Shown: piece after piece, positions 37,337-47,285 of the stretch
Layout of the letters: the number at the start of each line of letters is the position of its first letter
Position numbering within the stretch: position 1 is the first letter of the stretch
Assembly: GCA_000309945.1 (NCBI GenBank)
Contig: CM001633.1
Location: 332,723 to 396,722, forward strand
DNA length: 64,000 nt
Source: Leptolyngbyaceae cyanobacterium JSC-12
GTDB taxonomy: Bacteria > Cyanobacteriota > Cyanobacteriia > Leptolyngbyales > Leptolyngbyaceae
Direction: 5' to 3'
Program-made: the position numbers and the translations under genes
Notes under the pieces: model-generated
Told to the model about the DNA's origin: nothing
Seen by the model: only the letters and a program-made list of their open reading frames with translations
Database searches by the model: none

Positions 37337-39118
37337 ATGGCTAGTGGGCTTTCCTTCGTATCTAAGAATCGGCTAGTCAACGTAACATTGACTCAGCGAT
37401 CGCGCCGTGCCATTTCACTGATTCTTCTAGGTACAGCTCTTGTTACAGTTTGTGGTGCTCGCCTGATACAGCTACAAATTTTGCAAGGGAACTATTACCG
37501 AGAGCGAGCCGAAAAAAATCGCATTGCGTTGATCCCAATTCCGGCTGATCGCGGGAATATTATTGACCACAACGGCAAACTCCTGGCTGCCAATCGACTA
37601 TCGCGATCAGTTTACCTGCGTCCAAGGGAACAAACCAAAGAAGAATGGGCAGAAACAGCAACACGGTTATCTCCCATACTTAACATTCCTCCTGGAGAGA
37701 TTCTAGAAAAACTTAAACAATCAGGATATCGCTCAGCAATGCCTGTTCGCATTAGCCGAAACTTATCTTTGGATGCCTTTGTAGCGCTGGCCGAGAACAG
37801 TCATCAGTTTCCTGGACTCGAAATTCGAGGGGAATCCAGCCGCTACTACCCCAATGGTAAACTGGCAGCTCATGTTCTTGGCTATATTAGCGAAGCAACG
37901 GCGGCAGATCTGAAGGCAAACCCAGACTTTCCAATGGGCATGTTAGTTGGGCAGATGGGGATTGAGCGCTTAGCCAACAAAACACTCAAAGGGGTTTGGG
38001 GAGGGCAAGTTGTTGAAGTAGATGCTTCTGGACAAGAGGTAGATAACTTAGGCATAAAGCCGTCTATATCAGGAGAACCTGTGCGACTGACCCTTGACCT
38101 GGAGTTACAAAAAGCGGCAGAAAAAGCCCTAGCAAATCGTCGAGGAGCAGTGGTCGCTTTGAACGTTAAAACGGGGGCAGTCTTAGCCTTAGCAAGTGGT
38201 CCCGCATTCGACCCCAATCTGTTTACCCGGCGCATTTCTAAAGCAGAGTGGGCACAATTACAGAATCAAGATGATCCCTTTCTTAATCGGGCATTACAGG
38301 GCTATCCTCCTGGCAGCACCTTTAAAGTGGTAACAGCTATTGCTGGAATGCAGTCTGGGAAGTTTTTTCCTGACTCAACATTGATGACCTACTCTGCAAT
38401 TAACCTCGGAGGGCATCTGTTCCATGAGCATGGTGCGCCCCAGGGTGTGATTGGGTTTCGAGATGCACTGGCGTTCAGTAGTAACACTTTTTTTTATCAG
38501 GTTGGTTTAGCAACGGGTCCGGAGCAAATTTCCAAATGGGGACGTGCGCTTGGGGTCGGCGAGGTTACAGATCTCGGCTTAGATGGTGGCAGTTATGGAC
38601 TGATCCCCACACCAGCGGAAAAAGAAAAACTGTTCAAAGAACCCTGGTACGGTGGGGATACGGTGAGTATGTCAATTGGGCAGGGCTTAGTCCAGATGAC
38701 TCCATTGGAGATGGCGGTGGTTTATGCGGCGATCGCCAATGGCGGGTATCGGGTTAAACCCCATTTACTCGCCAGCTACACAGGCACTCCTAAAACCAAA
38801 CCTCAAAAGATAGGAATCAACCCCAACATCCTGGCAGTAATTCGGCAAGGATTAGCTGCTGTAGTGCAGGAAGGTACTGCTCGCCGTTTGAATGACGGCT
38901 CAATTCCACTCACAGCAGGAAAAACAGGGACAGCAGAAGTGCTTGGACAACGAGATAACTCTCTCTTTGCAGGGTTTGGTCCTGTAAACAATCCCCAAAT
39001 TGCAGTTGCAGTCGTGGTTGAAAATGGCGGGTATGGAGCAGAATCGGCTGTTCCCATTGCCCACGAAGTTTATAAAACCTACTTCAAAACAGGAAAGCAA
39101 AGAAATTTGAAAAAGTGA
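37337..39118 (+). CDS. mrdA: Penicillin-binding protein 2 (elongasome transpeptidase)
   Basis: A 593-residue class B PBP that cross-links peptidoglycan during cell elongation. One N-terminal membrane helix (ISLILLGTALVTVCGARLIQL), a pedestal domain and the transpeptidase domain are all visible. The active-site motifs are GSTFKV (nucleophile Ser, about residue 330), SSNTF and AGKTGTAEV. No rodA or mreBCD is adjacent. Full length with ATG at 37337. Confidence 0.94.
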   Translation: MASGLSFVSKNRLVNVTLTQRSRRAISLILLGTALVTVCGARLIQLQILQGNYYRERAEKNRIALIPIPADRGNIIDHNGKLLAANRLSRSVYLRPREQTKEEWAETATRLSPILNIPPGEILEKLKQSGYRSAMPVRISRNLSLDAFVALAENSHQFPGLEIRGESSRYYPNGKLAAHVLGYISEATAADLKANPDFPMGMLVGQMGIERLANKTLKGVWGGQVVEVDASGQEVDNLGIKPSISGEPVRLTLDLELQKAAEKALANRRGAVVALNVKTGAVLALASGPAFDPNLFTRRISKAEWAQLQNQDDPFLNRALQGYPPGSTFKVVTAIAGMQSGKFFPDSTLMTYSAINLGGHLFHEHGAPQGVIGFRDALAFSSNTFFYQVGLATGPEQISKWGRALGVGEVTDLGLDGGSYGLIPTPAEKEKLFKEPWYGGDTVSMSIGQGLVQMTPLEMAVVYAAIANGGYRVKPHLLASYTGTPKTKPQKIGINPNILAVIRQGLAAVVQEGTARRLNDGSIPLTAGKTGTAEVLGQRDNSLFAGFGPVNNPQIAVAVVVENGGYGAESAVPIAHEVYKTYFKTGKQRNLKK

Positions 39119-39126
39119 GGACAAAA

Positions 39127-39144
39127 TAGCCCAATATCGGGCTA
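39127..39144. terminator. Bidirectional terminator between pbp2 and rhomboid genes
   Basis: TAGCCC-N6-GGGCTA lies in the 26-bp gap between two convergent genes, 8 bp after the pbp2 stop and adjoining the rhomboid stop. It is A-rich on the left, giving a U-run for minus-strand transcripts. Confidence 0.55.
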
Positions 39145-40701
39145 CTACACTGGGTGTTTAGCTCTGAACAAAACACTACCTGCCAAAAGTCCCAATATCA
39201 TCCCTGAAAGATGCCCAACAATACTCACCTGTGGTGTAATCAGGTCAGAGAAAAGTTGCAGAATCATAATTATGCCAATCAGTCGCAGACGTTCTTGGGC
39301 GATCTTTGCTTTTTCAACCCACCAACCTTTTAGTTGGATTGCCCCTTCTGCACCGACCATACCCAGAACTGCCCCGGAGGCTCCCACGGTCAGTTGAGTG
39401 GTGGAGTTTGTTAGCGTTGATACAAAAACAACTGCCAACATTGAACCAACTCCAGTGAAAAAGTAGGTGATTAAAAACTTTTTGCGTCCCAGTGCAGCTT
39501 CAGCCAGTGCGCCAAACACGTACAGACCAAGCATGTTAGTGAGTAAATGCACAATGCCGTGATGTAAGAAAATTGCTGCGATTGCCCGCCACCATTCTCC
39601 TGCGAATACATTTTCAGGAACTAGTGCACCCATCTGATAGAGCACATAGAGATCTTCGCTCCCACCTAACCAGATTTCCATAACGAACACAAACAAATTG
39701 ATCCCAATTAGGGTATAGGTGGCATAGCTTTTTTGAGTTGCTAGTGCAAGTTGATTGCTGTATCGAGCTTCTTGCTGGACGGAGATTTTGATCTGGTTGA
39801 GAATTGCTTGAGAAGATTCCGTAAGATTTTGCGTAGAGTCCACGAGTGGATGGGATAAGCGCCACTGGATTGCGTGTACAAGTGGGAGATCCTGGCTAGC
39901 TTGTAAAGCGGTTAATCTTTCTTGAGCAATCGCCCAATTGCCTGCCGCCATTTCAGCAGTTGCCAACCAAAATTGCCGCGTTGGTGCAGGATAGAATGGC
40001 AATGCTATGTCCAGGAACCGCTGAAGGTCTTCAGATTGTCCACAAAATGCTAACGCATACAGCCGAAGCGTTCTTAACACTTCCGCATAGCCTCGCCGTC
40101 CAAGCTGCTCAAAGCGTTCTATCCCCTGCAACAAACTGTTTACATCACCTAATTCTGCCAGCGATCGCAGGTAAGCAACTCCCAACCACGCCTCTTGTTC
40201 CAATAACTTTTCAGGAATATTATGCTGTATCCACTTCAGCAGTTCTTCCCAACGAGCTTCCATCCGGTAGAGGGTTACTTTTGCCATTCGCCCCGTAGGG
40301 GTTGAGTCTGTTTGGTAACGACACAGGATCTGTTTTGCCTCCCCCAATCTGCCATGCTTTGCCAGGTTAAGCCCTTTCAACAACTGCGGATATTCCCAAA
40401 AACCATCGGCTGGATGTAACCATTTCAGCCAATTTGCCAGATAGCTGGCTTGCCGATATCGTTCTTGAGTAACCAGGCGATTCACTCTGGCAATCCCAAC
40501 CATCGGGCACAAAATCAGCAATGCCCATACACTTCCACTCACCAGCCCCGCCCATTCAGGAGCAATCAGAAAACCACTCATCAATACCAGCAGAACGATC
40601 CCGATCGCAACTAACCAACCCCGTGGTAGCCGAGTTGCCTGAACCAGCATAAAGAGCGCCGTGAAGAGGACAAGCTGAATCAGGAAAAGGTTGAGGGTCA
40701 T
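39145..40701 (-). CDS. Rhomboid intramembrane serine protease with N-terminal helical domain
   Basis: A 518-residue protein. The N-terminus has two membrane helices and a soluble repeat-like helical region (residues about 75-300, TPR-like). The rhomboid domain is at about 320-515, with the catalytic Ser in TVGASGAVLGMVG and the catalytic His in VGHLSGMILGLLAG. HHGIVHLLTNMLGLYVFG is the usual helix 2 signature. Rhomboids cut transmembrane segments of substrate proteins, which are unknown here. It is 32 bp downstream of the LD-carboxypeptidase gene, which suggests co-transcription. Confidence 0.93.
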   Translation of the reverse strand: MTLNLFLIQLVLFTALFMLVQATRLPRGWLVAIGIVLLVLMSGFLIAPEWAGLVSGSVWALLILCPMVGIARVNRLVTQERYRQASYLANWLKWLHPADGFWEYPQLLKGLNLAKHGRLGEAKQILCRYQTDSTPTGRMAKVTLYRMEARWEELLKWIQHNIPEKLLEQEAWLGVAYLRSLAELGDVNSLLQGIERFEQLGRRGYAEVLRTLRLYALAFCGQSEDLQRFLDIALPFYPAPTRQFWLATAEMAAGNWAIAQERLTALQASQDLPLVHAIQWRLSHPLVDSTQNLTESSQAILNQIKISVQQEARYSNQLALATQKSYATYTLIGINLFVFVMEIWLGGSEDLYVLYQMGALVPENVFAGEWWRAIAAIFLHHGIVHLLTNMLGLYVFGALAEAALGRKKFLITYFFTGVGSMLAVVFVSTLTNSTTQLTVGASGAVLGMVGAEGAIQLKGWWVEKAKIAQERLRLIGIIMILQLFSDLITPQVSIVGHLSGMILGLLAGSVLFRAKHPV

Positions 40702-40733
40702 GTCAGGGAGCAGCAGGTAGGGAAGATTAAATT

Positions 40734-41630
40734 TTAGAAGACTTCAAACCTTAGGATGCCCTGATCACCATCTAACTGGACAGGAACCCCAACAGGGAGA
40801 GCAGCATTCGGGCTAGTGTGCCCAAAGGGTAAGTTGGAAACAATAGGGATACCCAAATCGCCCAGACGATCGCGCAAGACTTCTTTCACTGTAAAGCTTG
40901 GAATGTTGACCGGGGGATCGCACTGACTGAACTGCCCGATCGCAATGCCGCGAATTTGGCGAAAGTATCCGGCAAGTCGCCATTGAGTCAACATGCGATC
41001 AATTCGATAGGGAGCTTCTCCCACATCTTCGATCGCTAGGATCACGTCGGCAAAATCAGGCTGAATTGGTGTCCCTAATAAGTTCGTTGCAACCGTGAGG
41101 TTCACTGGAAGCAATTGTCCATTCACAACTCCATTCCCCCACCCAATCCCTGTAAGGGCAGGGAGCGATCGCCCTTCCACCCAATCAAACAAGCGTTGCA
41201 ATGACCAATCCGGTTCATCTGCGATCGTGGTCAACAAGGGCGCATGAACTCCAGAGACACCTTCCTGGCTCAGACTCATTAACAAACTGGTGATATCCGA
41301 AAACCCAATTAGCCATTTAGGTTCTGTCCAGTTCCAGGCAAAATCTTCTAATACTCGTGCCCCGCCATACCCACCTCGTGCACACAGAATTCCTCGGCAC
41401 TCTGGATCTTTCAGGGCATCCAGCAATTGGCGACGGCGATTATCATCCGTTCCAGCTAGGTAGCCCCAGCAATCATCAAACCCGGAAGTCAGTTGCACCC
41501 GATACCCCCGCGATCGCCAAACGTTGATCCCCTTCTGCATCCGTTCCAGTTCTCGCAACGTGCCGCTGGGAGCCACAACGCGCAATAAGTCACCAGGACA
41601 TAAGGGGGGCGGAGGATAACAACGATACAT
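40734..41630 (-). CDS. Muramoyltetrapeptide LD-carboxypeptidase (S66 family)
   Basis: An S66-family peptidase that removes D-Ala from murein tetrapeptides in cell-wall recycling. The catalytic triad is Ser in LIGFSDITSLL, Glu in ILAIEDVGEAPYRIDRML and His in LPFGHTSPNAALPVG. The ORF opens at 41681, but I place the start at the ATG at 41630, giving MYRCYPPPPLCPGDLLRVVA, which matches relatives and yields 298 residues. It is cytoplasmic. It fits functionally with pbp2 and nagA elsewhere in the window. Confidence 0.9.
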   Translation of the reverse strand: MYRCYPPPPLCPGDLLRVVAPSGTLRELERMQKGINVWRSRGYRVQLTSGFDDCWGYLAGTDDNRRRQLLDALKDPECRGILCARGGYGGARVLEDFAWNWTEPKWLIGFSDITSLLMSLSQEGVSGVHAPLLTTIADEPDWSLQRLFDWVEGRSLPALTGIGWGNGVVNGQLLPVNLTVATNLLGTPIQPDFADVILAIEDVGEAPYRIDRMLTQWRLAGYFRQIRGIAIGQFSQCDPPVNIPSFTVKEVLRDRLGDLGIPIVSNLPFGHTSPNAALPVGVPVQLDGDQGILRFEVF

Positions 41631-41722
41631 GAATTGTTCCAAATGAAAATTTTGGCAAGCAACAAGAACGATGGTCTTCAATTATGGACACAATATCTGA
41701 CCATTCTGCCAATGCAACACTA

Positions 41723-42006
41723 GTTCACACCGCAAGCTGATTAAGCGTGAGATTCGGAATTGCCCGCAGGTATATGCCTGCTAAACAATCGGCTTGAAGT
41801 TTAGCGATCGCAGTTGTTCCAGGCGCGAACCCATGTGCGACCTGCATAGCGCTTGCGGGCAACGATATAAGGGAATGTTCCACACGAGTCTGGGGTAGCT
41901 CTATAACCATGAATTTGTTGAATTCCTTCATAAACTCCATTGGCAACCGCTTCAGGAGAGAGTTCTACTTTTGCAGAGGCAGCAGTAAAGACGCGACCTG
42001 CAATGA
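41723..42006 (-). pseudogene. Degraded gene fragments, possible peptidase remnant
   Basis: Two adjacent minus-strand frames each contain protein-like text. One, about 42006-41815, has 69 codons without a start and includes VELSPEAVANGVYEGIQQIH and RTWVRAWNN. The other, ending near 41725, contains IAKLQADCLAGIYLRAI, reminiscent of the L-Q-A-D-C-x-A-G motif of neutral zinc metallopeptidases. No full frame survives. It looks like leftovers of one or two genes. The peptidase link is weak. Confidence 0.3.
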
Positions 42007-42009
42007 AAC

Positions 42010-43494
42010 TTAACGATCTTGATGAAGAGCGCGGGTGCGATCGCGCATATCCAGTTTGGCGCGGAGTTCATCTTTGATGCGGCTGAGGATGGAATGCTCA
42101 TCCAGAGATGCCAGAATTCGGGTTACCACAGCCTTTGGTCCATCAGGTCCCCAGGAAGCACCGTTTGCCAGATAAGTTTTAGTTACTTGCCCGATCGCAT
42201 AGGTAGAGACACCCGCAACTCCAGCTTGAGTCATGGCAACAGAAGCATAGGCAGCCAGGGACGCCCCTCCCGTAGCAGGAGCTGCTAAACCAAATAAACT
42301 CTTTAAGGAGCTTAAGCCAAGATTCGCAAACATTTCACTCAGGCTGATCCCGCCCATGGTTAAAGCAATTTTTTGCAGCAGCCCCCAGGCTCCTTGCTGT
42401 GTCATGGGAATGCCGTATAACCGGGATAGGGACAAAATCATCGCAACGTCAATCACTGCACTGCTGAGTACATCAACCACGGTAATCGGATTGAGGGCTA
42501 TCGCCACTGCCTTTGTTATCACCCCGTTCCAAATAATGCGATTGGCACTGCGATCGCGGATCATCATCTTACGTTCCACCAACCGCTCATTCACATCATC
42601 CGCAAACAGCATGGAATTGATTGCTACGAGTGATTTGCCTTCTCGGTCTAAGATTTCTAGAATTTTGAGTTTTAGTTCGTCTACCTGAGGTTCGCCTGCG
42701 CTCAATTGAGCTGCCACACGCCCATCCGGTCGACGAACCGCCTTTGCAACCAGAGGAGACGCGGCTGCCATCACAATTTCATCGGGTGAAAGCAACTCTT
42801 TGACTCGCTCATCCCGAATTTTGCGGTAAATTGTCAGGCGATCAGCGTCAGGATACTGATCAATTTTGTTAAACACAAGAATAATCGGTTTACTCGCCTG
42901 CCGCAGTTCAGACAATGCCTGGTATTCCACTTTTGTCATATCACCTGCGATGATGAACAGGATAAGGTCAGCTTGTTGAGCAATCTGGCGTGCCATCGCT
43001 TCTCGCGCTTCGCCGTTCACTTCATCGATACCAGGAGTGTCAATCAGTTCGATGTGAGAGTCGCCGGCGCCAGGAAGAGTGACGCGGGTCAGGGAGCGAT
43101 CGCTGCCTACTACCGATTCGTGCTTCAGTCTCCAATTAGCCGTTTGACGACTGCGAGTGACTCCATGAATCGGACCTGTTTCAAATACAGTCTCACCCAA
43201 CAGGGCATTCAGCAGCGAGGATTTACCCCGTCCCACCATGCCAAACACAGCAATGTGAACGATCTGCCGATCCAGCTTATCCATCATGGACTCCAAGCCC
43301 TGGATTTCTGGCTCCAGCCCACACCGTTCTTGCGGAGTCAAATCTAGCCCATCAACCAGTTCATGCAGGGCGGTTTGGGCTTGCCGATAATTTAACTCTG
43401 CCTGGATCGCTTCAAAGCTATGAATGGCAGCTTCCAGCGATCGATTTTCCTCATCAAAGTCTGGTAGCGGATCGACGGGCACTAAGTCAGACAT
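42010..43494 (-). CDS. Era-like GTPase with DUF697 membrane-associated domain
   Basis: A 494-residue protein. The G domain starts at about residue 75, with G1 FGMVGRGKSSLLNALLG, G3 ELIDTPGIDE and G4 LVFNKIDQYP. The C-terminal region (about 310-440) has hydrophobic helices of the DUF697 type (ITKAVAIALNPITVVDVLSS). Cyanobacterial members are thought to associate with membranes. The cellular role is unknown. Its stop lies directly next to a stretch of gene debris. The start ATG is clear. Confidence 0.92.
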   Translation of the reverse strand: MSDLVPVDPLPDFDEENRSLEAAIHSFEAIQAELNYRQAQTALHELVDGLDLTPQERCGLEPEIQGLESMMDKLDRQIVHIAVFGMVGRGKSSLLNALLGETVFETGPIHGVTRSRQTANWRLKHESVVGSDRSLTRVTLPGAGDSHIELIDTPGIDEVNGEAREAMARQIAQQADLILFIIAGDMTKVEYQALSELRQASKPIILVFNKIDQYPDADRLTIYRKIRDERVKELLSPDEIVMAAASPLVAKAVRRPDGRVAAQLSAGEPQVDELKLKILEILDREGKSLVAINSMLFADDVNERLVERKMMIRDRSANRIIWNGVITKAVAIALNPITVVDVLSSAVIDVAMILSLSRLYGIPMTQQGAWGLLQKIALTMGGISLSEMFANLGLSSLKSLFGLAAPATGGASLAAYASVAMTQAGVAGVSTYAIGQVTKTYLANGASWGPDGPKAVVTRILASLDEHSILSRIKDELRAKLDMRDRTRALHQDR

Positions 43495-43590
43495 GGATAC
43501 GCGACAAATGAGTTACCAGGGGTTCAGCTTGATTGAACCTTAGTTTACAGTTCCATGCTAGTCATTTCCGTCGAGAGTTTCACACTGCGG

Positions 43591-45372
43591 TTAAACTGTA
43601 GACAACGCGGCATCGGTTTGAGTCGCATTGGCACCAGCGTAAATCACACCGCGTTGCATATCCAAAGTAATGATTTCACCATCTCGAATCGCCGCTGTGG
43701 CATTCTTCACGCCTACAATGACTGGCACCCCTAACCGTAACCCGATCACAGCGGCATGACTGGTTAAGCTGCCATCTTCCGTCACAATTCCGGCTGCTTT
43801 GCGAATCGCATCCACCATATCAGCGCTGGTACCAGCAGCAACTAAAATCTCTCCTGGATTGAGATTGCTCGCTTCAAAGGCATTTTGGATAATGCGAGCA
43901 CGACCGCTTACCGATCCCTGGCCGATGCCCACGCCTTTCCCTCGAACACCAGTCACAACCTCCACTTTAATCAAGTCGGTGGAGCCAGAAACACCTTGCA
44001 AGGTTCCAGCGGTCATTACGATTAAATCACCTTCGTGAAGTAAGTTTTTTTCCTGAGCCACGTTTACTGCTGCCTGGAAGGTTTGCCCTGTTGAAGGTAG
44101 ATCTAAAACCAGCAGTGGCTTCACGCCCCATACGAGTTGAAGCTGACGGGCAACATCCACGTGAGGAGTAACTGCCAAAATTGGCTTGTGGGGACGGAAT
44201 TTGGAAACATTGCGGGCAGTGGCTCCGGTTTTGGTCAAGGTCATAATTGCTGCAGCATCTAACTGTTCTGCAATTTTGCCGACTGCTTGACTAATGGCAT
44301 TAGGGATGGAGCGTCCGCTAGTACCGCTTCTATCCTTGGAAGGTTCCTGTTCAATCCGTAGAGCAATTTGCGCCATTGTTTTCACCGCTTCGACGGGGTA
44401 CTTACCCACGGCGGTTTCATTCGACAGCATAACGGCATCGGTGCCGTCGATGATGGCATTGGCAACGTCTGAGACTTCAGCCCGGGTAGGACGGGGGCTG
44501 TGCACCATGCTATCGAGCATTTGGGTCGCAGTGATGACAGGGATGCCCATCCGGTTAGCAGTAGAAATCAGCCGCTTTTGCAGAATCGGCACGTCTTCAG
44601 CAGGAAGTTCTACTCCCAGGTCGCCTCGCGCTACCATCACACCATCGCTGATAGAGAGGATAGCGTCCATTTCCTCGATCGCTTCATGCTTTTCAATCTT
44701 GACAATAACAGGAACTTGCTTTCCAGCGGCTGAGATTAGTTCCTTAATCTCTAATACATCATTGGGGTTCCGAACGAAACTAAGCGCCACCCAATCTACT
44801 CCCTGATCCAGCCCAAAGGTGAGATCTTTGCGATCCTTATCAGTGAGTGCCTTGATTGACAAATACACGCCAGGGAAGTTCACCCCTTTGTTGTTAGAAA
44901 GAACACCCCCCACCACCACTTCACAGTGAAGTTCTTTTTCTGAGCGCCTGACTTCTTGCACCCGCATCTCCACTCTGCCATCGTCTAGCAGAATGGTTGA
45001 GCCTTCGGGAACTTCGTCAGCAAGTGGTTCATAAGTGACGCAACTCTTCTCTTGAGTGCCAATCATTGGCTCGCTCGTCAAGATAAAGCGATCACCAGGT
45101 TTCAGAACAATGGAACCATTCTCAAAGCGTCCCAGCCGGATTTTAGGTCCTTGCAGATCTTGCAAAATTCCAACAGGCTGGTTCAATTCAAATGAGGTTT
45201 GGCGAATCAACCGAATATTTCGCTGGTGATCTTCGTGAGTTCCGTGGGAGAAGTTGAGCCGGAGGGTGGTTGCTCCCGCTTCGATCAGTGCCCTCAACAC
45301 TTCTGGGCTGCTGGTAGCGGGACCAATCGTGGCAACAATTTTTGTTCGACGCTGAGAGGCTTGCAGTTGCAT
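43591..45372 (-). CDS. pyk: Pyruvate kinase with C-terminal PEP-utilising-like domain
   Basis: Converts phosphoenolpyruvate and ADP to pyruvate and ATP. Core motifs are RRTKIVATIGPATSS, ILQDLQGPKIRLG, IVKIEKHEAIEEMD, MVARGDLGVELP and MLDSMVHSPRPTRAEVSDV. About residues 490-590 form an extra domain resembling the phosphohistidine domain of PEP-utilising enzymes (GEILVAAGTSADMVDAIRKA, TSHAAVIGLRLGVPVIV), a well-known form of pyruvate kinase in cyanobacteria and bacilli. I start at the ATG at 45372 (MQLQASQRRTKIV); the frame is open upstream to 45447 without homology. Confidence 0.95.
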   Translation of the reverse strand: MQLQASQRRTKIVATIGPATSSPEVLRALIEAGATTLRLNFSHGTHEDHQRNIRLIRQTSFELNQPVGILQDLQGPKIRLGRFENGSIVLKPGDRFILTSEPMIGTQEKSCVTYEPLADEVPEGSTILLDDGRVEMRVQEVRRSEKELHCEVVVGGVLSNNKGVNFPGVYLSIKALTDKDRKDLTFGLDQGVDWVALSFVRNPNDVLEIKELISAAGKQVPVIVKIEKHEAIEEMDAILSISDGVMVARGDLGVELPAEDVPILQKRLISTANRMGIPVITATQMLDSMVHSPRPTRAEVSDVANAIIDGTDAVMLSNETAVGKYPVEAVKTMAQIALRIEQEPSKDRSGTSGRSIPNAISQAVGKIAEQLDAAAIMTLTKTGATARNVSKFRPHKPILAVTPHVDVARQLQLVWGVKPLLVLDLPSTGQTFQAAVNVAQEKNLLHEGDLIVMTAGTLQGVSGSTDLIKVEVVTGVRGKGVGIGQGSVSGRARIIQNAFEASNLNPGEILVAAGTSADMVDAIRKAAGIVTEDGSLTSHAAVIGLRLGVPVIVGVKNATAAIRDGEIITLDMQRGVIYAGANATQTDAALSTV

Positions 45373-45462
45373 GGACGGCTTAATGAAAGATGAGAAAAGT
45401 AGCGAACTAAACCAATCAAGTAAAGAGGATTTGCGTGAATCTAGCAAAGGGATAGTAGCACG

Positions 45463-46773
45463 TTATCGGGGTAATTCTGTTCGCCATTCGCTTAAAGCCA
45501 CGGTAATTCCAGCCCGAAGATTATCAGAAAGATCTTGGCTGGCTTGCATTTTTTCTAGCCGAGTGTAGGCAGTTCGAGGGTCAATGGCTCTCAGTGCTGC
45601 GATCGCATGTAGCCGTACTCCCACATCCTCATCTGCCAAAAGCTGAATTAAGGGTTCTAGAGTAGCGGGTTGTTTAAGTTCTCCCAGAGCCGTAGCGATC
45701 GCTCGTCGTAAGGAAGCCTGTTTGGCAAAAAGCGGAAGATTGAGAGCATTAACGAGTGCCTCAGCCGCCATTGGTCGTAACTCCGGTTGACTCCAACGCC
45801 CCAAGGCTGCAATCCCTTCTAACTGCATTTCTCTAGAAAATGGAGCAGGCGCTGCCAATAACCACTGCTTCAGCGTTTCTAAGGCATTGTCGCTACCCAA
45901 CCAACTTAGAGCGCGAATCGTATCTTGCTGCAGCGGAATGGGGGTATTTGCTGAGGTTAGAACTCGCGCTAGTGAAGCAATAGCAGCATCACAACCCAAG
46001 CGACCCAAAGCCAATGCTGCCTGCTGACAAACGCTAAGATCGATATCCCAAAGACGATTTTCCAGATGCTTGACCAGTCCGAGAGCATCGAGCAAATCAG
46101 TACGCACACTCAGGGCTGAGATCGCCGCTTTCCGAACTGCTGCGGCTGGATCTGTTAACGCCTGGATCAATACATCAGGAATACGCGAGTCACGAAAACT
46201 GCCCAATGCCTCAATTGCGATCGCCCGAACCTCTGGCTGAGGGTCCTGCACCACTGACAGCAGCAGGGGGATGGTTTCTGAACGGCGAATTTGGGCTAGA
46301 GCCTGCAGGGCAAACAAGCGAGTTTCTTCCGACTCCAGCAATTCACCTAAGGCGGCGATCGCTGAAACACCCAAATTGGCAAGGGCTTCTGCTAGCATTC
46401 GGCTCAAATCATCGTCGTCTGATGCTTGAAGCTGTTCAACTAAAGCCCGAATTGCGATGGGATGATTGGAATTGCCAAGAAGCCTAGCAGCAAACCATTG
46501 AGCCTCTAATTCTGCCTCCTCATCTTGCAATAGCGCCATCAAGGGGGCGATCGCCGCCGTGCCAAAGCTAGAAAATACCTTCGCTACCTCCCACTGTTCA
46601 TGAAAATCTCCCTCTCTGAGCACTTGCAGCGCTAGAGTCAATAAAGTATCTTGCTCACCCCATTCCAGGAATAACGCACCATCTGCAAGCAAAATGTGTT
46701 GCAAGAGGTCGGTTACCTTTGCCCAATCGCCGCAACGGGCAGCCGCTTGAGCTTGGCTGATCAAGTCAGACAT
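45463..46773 (-). CDS. HEAT-repeat protein
   Basis: A 436-residue protein made of about twelve helical HEAT/PBS-lyase-like repeats, such as PEVRAIAIEALGSF, AAVRKAAISALS and VGVRLHAIAALRAI. Proteins of this type in cyanobacteria include phycobilin lyases of the CpcE family and protein scaffolds. No lyase-specific context (cpc, pec genes) is near, so I call only the repeat fold. It lies 36 bp after arsR on the same strand. Confidence 0.85.
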   Translation of the reverse strand: MSDLISQAQAAARCGDWAKVTDLLQHILLADGALFLEWGEQDTLLTLALQVLREGDFHEQWEVAKVFSSFGTAAIAPLMALLQDEEAELEAQWFAARLLGNSNHPIAIRALVEQLQASDDDDLSRMLAEALANLGVSAIAALGELLESEETRLFALQALAQIRRSETIPLLLSVVQDPQPEVRAIAIEALGSFRDSRIPDVLIQALTDPAAAVRKAAISALSVRTDLLDALGLVKHLENRLWDIDLSVCQQAALALGRLGCDAAIASLARVLTSANTPIPLQQDTIRALSWLGSDNALETLKQWLLAAPAPFSREMQLEGIAALGRWSQPELRPMAAEALVNALNLPLFAKQASLRRAIATALGELKQPATLEPLIQLLADEDVGVRLHAIAALRAIDPRTAYTRLEKMQASQDLSDNLRAGITVALSEWRTELPR

Positions 46774-46809
46774 TGATGGATGGAAAACTACAGACTTCTC
46801 AATACCAGA

Positions 46810-47163
46810 CTACCGCTTTCCAAGAAAGCTAAAAGCCCGAAATTTTCGGGCTTGCTGTTCAATCCGGCGGGCGAGGCGATCGCAGACTAAATTACACAGT
46901 TCGAAAATAAGTTCATCCTCAACGCTGTAGTAAGCCTGAGTTCCCTCAGTTCGGCGGCTCACAATCCCCGCCTGAACCATCACCTTCAAATGTTTGGAAA
47001 CATTGGCTTGACTGGTTTCCGTTGCTTCAACTAGATCCTGCACACATTTCTCACCATCGCGTAACAGATTCAGAATTCGCAATCGCATTGGTTCACCTAG
47101 AACACTGAAGTATTCAGCAAGCTGCTGAACAACCTCTTGCGGAACAGGCTGAGAAGCACTCAT
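46810..47163 (-). CDS. ArsR/SmtB family transcriptional repressor
   Basis: A 117-residue winged-helix protein. The recognition helix is TSQANVSKHLKVMVQAGIVS, preceded by GEPMRLRILNLLRDGEKCVQDL. A single Cys occurs at the usual position of the alpha3 metal site (EKCVQDL, not the ELCVCD of ArsR/CadC), so the sensed signal may not be a metal. No metal transporter is adjacent. It may instead regulate the downstream HEAT gene. The last codons overlap a strong hairpin. Confidence 0.88.
   Translation of the reverse strand: MSASQPVPQEVVQQLAEYFSVLGEPMRLRILNLLRDGEKCVQDLVEATETSQANVSKHLKVMVQAGIVSRRTEGTQAYYSVEDELIFELCNLVCDRLARRIEQQARKFRAFSFLGKR
46833..46853 (-). terminator. Hairpin inside the 3' end of arsR
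   Basis: AAGCCCGAAA and TTTCGGGCTT form a perfect 10-bp stem with a 1-nt centre. On the minus strand it is followed by TTAGCTTTC. It lies wholly inside the last codons of arsR, so it would limit read-through into the HEAT-repeat gene. Confidence 0.5.
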
Positions 47164-47285
47164 GTGTGTAATCCAGTGAGGAGAATTGATCCCCAGATTT
47201 TAGCTAGTCGTTTTAGTTACCGCAAGGGCATTCCAACCTAATCTGTATATTTTCTTAAGAACCTCAAAATTAAGCAACATTCCAA

